From Candidatus Omnitrophota bacterium (GTDB lineage: Bacteria; Omnitrophota; Gorgyraeia; Zapsychrales; Zapsychraceae), in contig DAOWBD010000005.1 in the NCBI GenBank assembly GCA_030634235.1, positions 1 to 17,173 on the forward strand: a stretch of DNA of 17,173 nt, written 5' to 3'. The translations under genes and the position numbers were made by a program. Below are positions 12,198 through 17,173 of this stretch, one piece after another (positions within the stretch are counted from its first letter, which is position 1; each line of letters opens with the position of its first letter). The notes beneath the pieces were generated by a model. That model made no database searches and was not told the DNA's origin. It saw only the letters and a program-made list of their open reading frames with translations.

Positions 12198-13076
12198 CTA
12201 CCGAGGCCGTTTTCGTTTCCCTGGTTGTCTTTTCATTATCTTTCTTACTGTTTTCTTTACCACCTTCTTTTGTGCTTTTTTTACCGCTTTCTTTAAAGGT
12301 TTTTTTGCCTTCTTTTTCTTTTTGGCCACAGGACGGATGTCTCTGTCCATCTCGATGCCAAAAACATCCTCAAGCTCGGAATCATCAATTCTTCGCGCCT
12401 TCTTTTCGCCGGCCTTATTGAGCAATTTCCTTGCCCTGCCTTCAACCGCCTGTTTGATTAAGCCCCCTATTTCAACCTTTCTTAATTTAAAAAATAATTC
12501 AGGGTCCTCATCCAATCGCGCGCCGATTCCGTACAATGCGGCAGCTACATGCTTGCACATATCTGCCCAGTCGGGACAACTACAATCAAAGTTAATCTCG
12601 GCAGGGGAAGGAAACAATCCTGTGCCTTTGGCTGTAAATATATCATTTAATGCCTCGGGGAATTTTCCATCCAGGAGTTCCTGCAAAGAATCCAATTTGC
12701 CTTCACACGCGCTTTTTATCTTTTTCAAGACATCTTTTTTCAGGCCTTTAATTTTTATTACAACCGAATACGGCTTGGAACGCGTTCCCTGAACTAATGA
12801 TTTAATCTCACCCGAACATATTCGGAGATCCAGTACATTACCGTTACGCACGTAACTTCTTCCCCTGCCGATACGATTGTGATAATCCGCGTACTTCTCA
12901 AGGTTTTGATTCCATGCCTTGCCCCACCAGGTAGAAGCGATACTGTAGCCTTTGATAATAACCGGCTTAATATCTTTATTCTTTTTCAACAACTGCTTGA
13001 GTTTTCTTCCGGCCTTTGCCTTTTTTTCCGCGACAGTAACATATCTGGGCCAACCGCCACCCCAATAGCTCATCAT
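12198..13076 (-). CDS. SWIM zinc-finger protein with lysine-rich histone-H1-like tail
   Basis: The conserved core of bacterial SWIM proteins is present: STWWGKAWNQNLEKYADYHNRIGRGRSYVRNGNVLDL (48-84), then INFDCSCPDWADMCKHVAAALYGIG with the SWIM zinc ligands Cys165, Cys167, Cys174 and His176 (CxC-x6-CxH). SWIM domains are predicted to bind DNA or protein, and the family is known to pair with SNF2 ATPases. The gene lies 37 nt after the SNF2 gene. The last 42 residues (251-292) are almost only Lys, Arg, Ala, Val and Pro, like a histone H1 tail, which would favour non-specific DNA binding. The start is ambiguous between two adjacent ATGs. GGGGG lies 4 nt from the first and 7 nt from the second, so the second Met may be used. 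Confidence 0.88.
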   Translation of the reverse strand: MMSYWGGGWPRYVTVAEKKAKAGRKLKQLLKKNKDIKPVIIKGYSIASTWWGKAWNQNLEKYADYHNRIGRGRSYVRNGNVLDLRICSGEIKSLVQGTRSKPYSVVIKIKGLKKDVLKKIKSACEGKLDSLQELLDGKFPEALNDIFTAKGTGLFPSPAEINFDCSCPDWADMCKHVAAALYGIGARLDEDPELFFKLRKVEIGGLIKQAVEGRARKLLNKAGEKKARRIDDSELEDVFGIEMDRDIRPVAKKKKKAKKPLKKAVKKAQKKVVKKTVRKIMKRQPGKRKRPR

Positions 13077-13113
13077 TTATCCCCCATTAATGAAATCACC
13101 GAACCCCGGCTTT

Positions 13114-15774
13114 CTAATCTAATTTAAACAAGTTAATTAAATCCTTATTATTCATTTCCGTAATCCATGACCCGGCATTACTTTTAATAATTTCGTCTGA
13201 TAACTGTTTCTTTTCTTCCAGCATGGCATCGATTTTTTCTTCAATCGTACCGCGCGTTATGAACTTATGCACGATGACATTCTTTTTTTGTCCGATACGG
13301 AAAGTCCTATCGGTTGCCTGATCCTCTACGGCAGGATTCCACCACCGGTCAAAATGCAGGACATGGTTTGCCTCAGTCAAATTCAGGCCAACCCCGCCGG
13401 CCTTTAAAGACAAAACCATAAATGGGACATATTCCTTGCTTTGAAAACGATTAATTATTTCCTTCCGCTTTTTTACAGGAATACTTCCGTGCAATATTAA
13501 ACCTTCTCTCTCAAATACTGTTTCTAAAAATTCTTTAAGCGGTTCTGTTATTTCTTTAAATTGAGTAAACACCAGCATCTTCTCTCTTTTCCCGTAAATT
13601 GTCTCGCATATCTCACGCAGCCGGATAAATTTTCCGCTCTCTGCCTCCGCGTATTTACCCGTACCGAGATATTGATCCGGATGGTTGCATAGCTGTTTAA
13701 ATTTCATGATCGACGCCAGTACAACCCCTTTCCTGTTAATCCCCTCGACGGCCTCGATGATCTCCTTTAGTTCATCGACCATATTTTTATAGAGGACTAC
13801 CTGCCTTTTGCTTAACATCGCGTAGGTCTTCATTTCAATTTTCTCGGGCAGATCCGATATTACGGCCTTATCCGTCTTAAGCCGCCTTAAAATGTAAGGA
13901 CTGATGATCTTTCTTAATCGTGAATATCCGTCATGTCCGTCTTTCAAACCTTTTAAAAAATTATTAAATTCATTCGCGTTTCCAAGCAGCCCGGGGTTAA
14001 TAAAGTCAAATAATGACCACAGATCGGAAATCCTGTTTTCAATAGGCGTTCCCGTCATGATTATTCTGTTTTGGGATTTCAGTTTCTTTACGGCCTTTGT
14101 CTGTTTTGTCCCGGGATTTTTAATTGCCTGCGCCTCATCAAGAATGACATAACCCCATGAATAATCCTTTATCCATTGATATCTTTGTATCAGGCTGTAA
14201 GTCGTAATAACCATATCCAGTTTGTCCAGGAAGCCTTTATCCTGCGGTTTAATTGTTTTGTTCTGATTCAGCGCCGGGTGCGCGGTAAAAATTTTTATAT
14301 TAGGGGCAAAGCGCTTAATTTCACTTATCCAGTTGCCGAGCAGAGACGCGGGTATGACCAAGAGGCTGGTTTTTGGTTTAACCGATGATTTCAATTTATT
14401 TAAAAAAGCCAATACCTGAACGGTTTTCCCCAACCCCATATCGTCTGCCAGGCACGCGCCAAACTGCAATGAGTGCAGAAAGTTCAACCAGTTTAATCCT
14501 TTTTTCTGGTAATCACGGAGCTTTGCCTTAAAGCCCTCCCCCTGATGGCAAGAGGCAATCGCGTCAGGATTTCGCAGTTTATGAATGACAGATTCCAGCC
14601 ACTGTCCGTTCGATACTCCGATTGACTCTGCCTTATCGTCAAGATTCAACATCCTGCCCGGATTTAACTGTAATCGCAGGGCATCCCGCAGGCTAAGTCC
14701 GCCCTCGCCCATCATCTCTCTGACTTTTTCGTATGCCTCAAGGGTCTGTTTTAATTTCTGAGGGTCAACCGTAACCCATTTATTCTTTATGTAAGCAAGC
14801 CCTTCGGCTTCCCTTAACAGCCTCCCTGCTTCCTCAATCGATATCTCATCTTCCCCCAGGCATAATCTAATATCAGGGTTTAAGATAGTCTCCATCCCGA
14901 CGTGTGAAGGCCTGACATCCCCGATTCTAATATCCATTTTAAGGCCTGATGAACCGGCCTTCCACCAATCCGGAATCCTGCATAAAATGCCGCATTTTTC
15001 ATAAACAGGGATCTTTTTTAAAAACTCAAAGGCATGCTTTGCTTCCCATGTAAGAGGATGAAACAATTCTCCCGACTCAAGGAGTTCATGGATTACAGCG
15101 CTTTCTTTCGCGGCCAGGGAAACCGTGGAAAGGAGCACTAAAAGCTTCTTGCTGTCTTTGCCATATTCTTCCAACGCGTATTTTAAGGGGAGGTGTTTGG
15201 ATTTTCCATGATCGGTAAGGCCTGTCGAATAGGTTGCCAAAAACGCGAACGGATAATCTTCGTCTTTTTTGTTTTCTACCAGATGAAAATAGACCCGTCC
15301 GACAAGGTGTACATTGGGGCTGAATTTTTTGATAAAATCTTCAACTGAGCCTTTCCAGGCCTTTATTTCTTTTTGAAATTTTAAATTCAATTTATCCCAA
15401 AGAGAAAATAATACTGTTTTATCAAGGTACTCTGCCCCGGGCATAAGAGGGGCGCTGTTTAATATTTCATCCGCCTCTTCAGATCTTAACGGAAGGTTTA
15501 TCCTGTGACGGAGCCTTTCCGCTTCCGGCGTATGTATTAATTTTTCGGCAAATATAGAGGCAAAATCCCTCCAGAAATTCAGAGTCACCGAGAGAGGCGA
15601 TGTTTTATCGCAAAACGCTAAAAATAAAAGAGCGGAATCGAAATCAGAGGCAAACCGTTTATACAAATCTCGCTCCAGGAGCGCCTGGCTTTTACTGATA
15701 TCAGAATCAACCTCGAACCATTCCGCCTGTAAATATTTGTTCGGTAATACAACAATGGCCAATTCACGATTCAT
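13114..15774 (-). CDS. SNF2-family DEAD-box-like helicase/translocase (RapA/Rad54-type ATPase)
   Basis: An 886-aa ATP-driven double-stranded DNA translocase. Residues 1-400 form the SNF2-associated N-terminal region of bacterial family members, with CGILCRIPDWWK at 261-272 as its most typical part. The ATPase core follows: RDYQKKGLNWL (420-430), Walker A DDMGLGKT (444-451), LLVIPASLLGNW, ILDEAQAIKNP with DEAQ at 546-549 and IIMTGTPIENRISDLWSL (571-588). The second RecA lobe has PYILRRLKTDK, KMLVFTQFKEI, LSLKAGGVGLNLTEANHVLHFDRWWNPAVEDQA and TDRTFRIGQKKNV. No nuclease or methylase domain is fused. The partner is the SWIM protein downstream. Members of this pair are thought to act on DNA-protein complexes, but their biological role is not established. 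There is no clear ribosome-binding site at the ATG and no clear promoter; an 8-bp inverted repeat lies just upstream. Confidence 0.95.
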   Translation of the reverse strand: MNRELAIVVLPNKYLQAEWFEVDSDISKSQALLERDLYKRFASDFDSALLFLAFCDKTSPLSVTLNFWRDFASIFAEKLIHTPEAERLRHRINLPLRSEEADEILNSAPLMPGAEYLDKTVLFSLWDKLNLKFQKEIKAWKGSVEDFIKKFSPNVHLVGRVYFHLVENKKDEDYPFAFLATYSTGLTDHGKSKHLPLKYALEEYGKDSKKLLVLLSTVSLAAKESAVIHELLESGELFHPLTWEAKHAFEFLKKIPVYEKCGILCRIPDWWKAGSSGLKMDIRIGDVRPSHVGMETILNPDIRLCLGEDEISIEEAGRLLREAEGLAYIKNKWVTVDPQKLKQTLEAYEKVREMMGEGGLSLRDALRLQLNPGRMLNLDDKAESIGVSNGQWLESVIHKLRNPDAIASCHQGEGFKAKLRDYQKKGLNWLNFLHSLQFGACLADDMGLGKTVQVLAFLNKLKSSVKPKTSLLVIPASLLGNWISEIKRFAPNIKIFTAHPALNQNKTIKPQDKGFLDKLDMVITTYSLIQRYQWIKDYSWGYVILDEAQAIKNPGTKQTKAVKKLKSQNRIIMTGTPIENRISDLWSLFDFINPGLLGNANEFNNFLKGLKDGHDGYSRLRKIISPYILRRLKTDKAVISDLPEKIEMKTYAMLSKRQVVLYKNMVDELKEIIEAVEGINRKGVVLASIMKFKQLCNHPDQYLGTGKYAEAESGKFIRLREICETIYGKREKMLVFTQFKEITEPLKEFLETVFEREGLILHGSIPVKKRKEIINRFQSKEYVPFMVLSLKAGGVGLNLTEANHVLHFDRWWNPAVEDQATDRTFRIGQKKNVIVHKFITRGTIEEKIDAMLEEKKQLSDEIIKSNAGSWITEMNNKDLINLFKLD

Positions 15775-15787
15775 AAATAATTACCGT

Positions 15788-15814
15788 TAATTAAGTATGC
15801 TGTCACCTTAATTA
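15788..15814. repeat. 8-bp inverted repeat just upstream of the SNF2 gene
   Basis: TAATTAAG (15788-15795) and CTTAATTA (15807-15814) are perfectly complementary with an 11-nt spacer, 13-40 nt upstream of the SNF2 start. The position suits an operator or leader hairpin, but arms this AT-rich can arise by chance. Confidence 0.35.
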
Positions 15815-15867
15815 TTGCGGAGCCCCTCATTTTCGATCGATAAAAGAATACACTGCTTAGTCCAACC

Positions 15868-15893
15868 CAATTCGGCAACCGGTTGCCGAATTG
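15868..15893. repeat. 26-bp perfect palindrome
   Basis: A perfect palindrome centred on ACCGGT, with ends CAATTCGG/CCGAATTG, in the gene-free gap 15775-15974. It has no T-run on either side, so it is not a terminator. Its ends (CAATTCG...CGAATTG) match those of the palindrome at 16906-16933 while the centres differ. Confidence 0.85.
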
Positions 15894-15902
15894 TAATTAA
15901 GG

Positions 15903-15919
15903 TCCAGTCGTGCGTCCCC
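15903..15919. repeat. 17-nt direct repeat, copy 1
   Basis: TCCAGTCGTGCGTCCCC, preceded by TAATTAAGG. It matches 16 of 17 positions with the copy at 17016-17032 in the same orientation; both copies follow a TAATTAA stretch. The two copies enclose the higBA module and the palindrome cluster. Confidence 0.75.
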
Positions 15920-15974
15920 CTAATCTCCTTTTGCAGTAATGCCCCTTATTTACAAGAAAATAATTTTATCAAAT

Positions 15975-16292
15975 TTATCTGACAGTATGCAGTTCATAAT
16001 GCACATTTTCTTTTTTTTCTAAAGCGCAAATCACATCAAATAAATTTGAAGCCGTTGGGTTGCCGGTAGGGCTTAGCATTCGCATCAAGCTCTTTGGATC
16101 TTTTTTTGTTAATTTAGCCAATTTCTCAAACCCTATAATTGCATTAATGTAATCCCGAAGAAGGGCTTTGCCTGTTTTGAGATCTCCGGCAAGCATACAT
16201 TCAATACTTTCACGAAGAATCCCTTCCCGAAATTTGGGGTCACGTAAGGCTCGGTTTTGTACTGTTTCTTTAAAATTTCGTGTAATAGCCAT
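15975..16292 (-). CDS. HigA-like antitoxin (HTH transcriptional regulator)
   Basis: Antitoxin of a toxin-first (HigBA-type) module. The 105-aa product has a helical N-terminal half with ECMLAGDLKTGKALLRDYINAIIGFEKLAKLTK and a helix-turn-helix of the kind LAKLTKKDPKSLMRMLSPTGNPTASNLFDVICALEKK (about 58-94). The SLMRMLSPTGNPTASNLF part is the DNA-recognition region typical of antitoxins paired with phage Gp49/HI1419-like toxins. It begins 2 nt after the toxin stop, with AAGGA about 8 nt before the ATG. It probably autoregulates through the palindrome at 16625-16640. Confidence 0.85.
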   Translation of the reverse strand: MAITRNFKETVQNRALRDPKFREGILRESIECMLAGDLKTGKALLRDYINAIIGFEKLAKLTKKDPKSLMRMLSPTGNPTASNLFDVICALEKKENVHYELHTVR

Positions 16293-16294
16293 AA

Positions 16295-16621
16295 TTATGA
16301 TCCTTTTTTCCGTTTTTTATATTCTTCCCAAAGTTTCTCTGCATTATCAATATCTTTTTGCTGCCGTTGTTTTGTTCCACCACCAAAAAGAATGATTAAC
16401 TTATCTCCATCTTTACCCACATACACCCGATAACCAGGCCCCCAATCAATTCGTACTTCCTGAAAGGCGCCTTTAATGGGTTTGAGGCTTGATGTATTTC
16501 CCTCTCCTATTCGAGTCAAATATGTATTCACTTTGTTTGCTGCCTGCGTATCCAGATCATCAAACCAATCGGCAAAAGGGCTATTTCCTTCTTCTGTAAT
16601 GTATTCTTCTAGCCTAATCAT
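16295..16621 (-). CDS. RelE/ParE-superfamily toxin, HigB/HI1419-like
   Basis: The 108-aa product shows the pattern of the 'addiction module killer protein' branch of the RelE/ParE superfamily: EGNSPFADWFDDLDTQAANKV (11-31), RIGEGNTSSLKPIKGAFQEVRIDWGPGYRVYVGKDGDKLIILFGGGTKQRQQKDIDNA. The GPGYRVYVGK and GGGTKQRQQKDI segments are the diagnostic parts, and the basic residues expected for ribosome-dependent mRNA cleavage are kept. It is the first gene of the pair, as usual for HigBA. The ATG at 16621 is 4 nt from a 16-bp palindrome and has no Shine-Dalgarno, so translation starts from a very short leader or none. Confidence 0.88.
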   Translation of the reverse strand: MIRLEEYITEEGNSPFADWFDDLDTQAANKVNTYLTRIGEGNTSSLKPIKGAFQEVRIDWGPGYRVYVGKDGDKLIILFGGGTKQRQQKDIDNAEKLWEEYKKRKKGS

Positions 16622-16624
16622 AAG

Positions 16625-16640
16625 GTAACATATATGTTAC
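16625..16640 (-). promoter_or_regulatory. Palindromic operator of the higBA-like operon
   Basis: GTAACATATATGTTAC is a perfect 16-bp palindrome ending 4 bp before the toxin start codon. A possible promoter, TTACAA-N17-TAACAT on the minus strand, has its -10 inside the palindrome. That is the normal layout for toxin-antitoxin autorepression. The -35 match is weak. Confidence 0.6.
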
Positions 16641-16735
16641 TAAATTGCAAGTTTAATTGTAAAATTGATGAAATTGTCAGTGTCGCTAGCGTATACAGTC
16701 ACCCAAAATATCATCAATAACTATTTTTTAAATTT

Positions 16736-16775
16736 CGGGACACAATACTTAATTCAAATTAAGTATTGTGTCCCG
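16736..16775. repeat. 40-bp near-perfect palindrome of REP type
   Basis: Arms CGGGACACAATACTTAATT (16736-16754) and its exact complement (16757-16775) around a 2-nt centre. No T-run follows on either strand, so it is not a terminator. I recall hairpins of this GGGACACAATA type near REP-associated Y1 transposase genes in several uncultivated bacteria; this is from memory, not checked. Confidence 0.85.
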
Positions 16776-16800
16776 GGAATTATTAACCTGTTCTTTTTTT

Positions 16801-16854
16801 CCAATTCTCGCCGTTCCGCAAGAATTGGGTAGGCCCGGTAAAACTGTGCCGGGC
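16801..16854. repeat. Two adjacent hairpins (repeat unit A)
   Basis: CCAATTCT (16801-16808) pairs with AGAATTGG (16821-16828) around a 12-nt loop. GCCCGG (16833-16838) then pairs with CCGGGC (16849-16854) around a 10-nt loop. The stretch 16822-16846 is 21/25 identical to 16927-16951, so this is a diverged copy of the unit containing the 28-bp palindrome. Confidence 0.7.
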
Positions 16855-16899
16855 GAGGATTAAAGGAACTTTGACCTGTCCCTTTCTCCTTTTAGGTAG

Positions 16900-16944
16900 A
16901 CCAGGCCAATTCGACCGATATCGGTCGAATTGGATAAGCCTGGT
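16900..16944. repeat. 28-bp perfect palindrome within a larger stem (repeat unit B)
   Basis: Positions 16906-16933 are a perfect palindrome centred on GATATC with ends CCAATTCG/CGAATTGG. It is enclosed by ACCAGG (16900-16905) and CCTGGT (16939-16944), which would extend the stem with a 5-nt bulge. It shares ends with 15868-15893 and its right flank with unit A. Confidence 0.85.
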
Positions 16945-17015
16945 AAAATTGCCTCATTTTGCCAAAATTCCGGCTAAAAACCCCTTTCGCGCGGATATTT
17001 CTTAATTAATTCGGA

Positions 17016-17032
17016 TCCAATCGTGCGTCCCC
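17016..17032. repeat. 17-nt direct repeat, copy 2
   Basis: TCCAATCGTGCGTCCCC, one mismatch to copy 1 at 15903-15919, again shortly after TTAATTAATT. Confidence 0.75.
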
Positions 17033-17059
17033 AGGATTTCTACACTAAGACAATAAAGT

Positions 17060-17169
17060 TATAATGGAATACCGTACCTTCGATAAAGACGTAGATTAGT
17101 AGCGATAGCTACAAGAGCTACAATCGACTAGAATAGTCGAAAAAACACTTAAATCGGGAGGTACGGTAT
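17060..17169 (+). promoter_or_regulatory. Perfect -10 box and structured leader that can mask its own start codon
   Basis: TATAAT at 17060-17065 on the plus strand would start transcription near 17071; the -35 region is poor (TCTACA or TTTCTA). The leader begins with ATACCGTACCT (17069-17079), perfectly complementary to AGGTACGGTAT (17159-17169), which contains the Shine-Dalgarno and most of the start codon. Between them are GTAGC (17099-17103), which can pair with either of two GCTAC copies (17108-17112 or 17117-17121), and the hairpin TCGACTA-GAA-TAGTCGA (17124-17140). The leader could be a riboregulator, the end of a mobile element, or a structured non-coding RNA in front of its partner gene. 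Confidence 0.45.
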
Positions 17170-17173
17170 GGAG
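17168..17173 (+). CDS. Start of an unidentified plus-strand gene (2 codons in window)
   Basis: ATGGAG at the right edge, with GGGAGG ending 6 nt before the ATG and a perfect TATAAT box about 100 nt upstream. This would be the only plus-strand gene of the window. Its identity cannot be read from two codons (Met-Glu). The palindrome-rich DNA in front of it makes a transposase or recombinase a reasonable guess, nothing more. The whole stretch 16622-17167 otherwise contains no convincing reading frame. Confidence 0.4.

Noticed and set aside
15868..15893. 26-bp palindrome as a terminator for higBA
   Set aside because: No T-run follows on either strand and the GC content of the stem is moderate; it fits a REP-like repeat better.
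16736..16933. Integron attC sites or a CRISPR array
   Set aside because: No GTTRRRY/RYYYAAC core sites, and no regularly spaced identical repeats with unique spacers.
17069..17169. A retron or IS110 bridge RNA as a definite call
   Set aside because: The pairing ends and hairpins are suggestive, but the downstream protein is outside the window and no family-specific sequence can be recognised.

Overview
The window is bacterial. Every protein gene that can be read with confidence lies on the minus strand, so transcription runs from high to low coordinates. It appears to be a chromosomal piece of an uncultivated Gram-negative-type bacterium: it carries lipoprotein maturation (Lgt, LspA), an elongasome actin (MreB) and a DksA/TraR-type regulator. 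The mix of gene order, SNF2/SWIM pair, AT-rich filler repeats and REP-like palindromes would fit Candidatus Omnitrophota or a similar lineage, but that placement is an inference from general familiarity.

Region 1 (1-3027) holds the start of mreB, which runs off the left edge, then a hairpin. Next is a two-gene unit, a membrane-anchored coiled-coil protein translationally coupled (TAATG) to aroA, with its own TATAAT promoter at 2941-2968. Region 2 (3028-11091) is a tight housekeeping operon read in the order yggS, proC, mtnP, ileS, traR/dksA-like, lspA, lgt, rluD-like. Several junctions overlap (TAATG, ATGA, and 25 nt between lspA and lgt). The operon seems to start from a promoter so close to the yggS ATG that the message would be leaderless. 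A 141-bp imperfect palindromic filler element separates yggS from proC. The products cover isoleucyl-tRNA charging, lipoprotein processing, rRNA/tRNA pseudouridylation, proline synthesis, methylthioadenosine salvage and PLP homeostasis.

Region 3 (about 11100-17173) is accessory in character. In transcription order it holds a HigB/HigA-like toxin-antitoxin pair with a palindromic operator, a large SNF2-family ATPase, a SWIM zinc-finger protein with a histone-H1-like lysine-rich tail, a ribbon-helix-helix/MazF toxin-antitoxin pair with an operator palindrome inside its promoter, and a small DUF2293-like protein in the same frame as mazF just behind its stop codon. The SNF2-SWIM couple is a known but poorly understood bacterial pairing. 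Here it sits between two toxin-antitoxin modules.

Region 4 (16622-17167, with an outlier at 15775-15974) has no convincing gene but is full of symmetric DNA: 16-, 26-, 28- and 40-bp palindromes, a diverged 25-nt repeat unit and a 17-nt direct repeat at both ends of the higBA stretch. At the right edge a plus-strand gene begins at 17168. Its ribosome-binding site and start codon are perfectly complementary over 11 nt to the predicted 5' end of its own leader. This last structure and the palindrome cluster are the parts least explained by known features. The gene that would explain them lies beyond the window.
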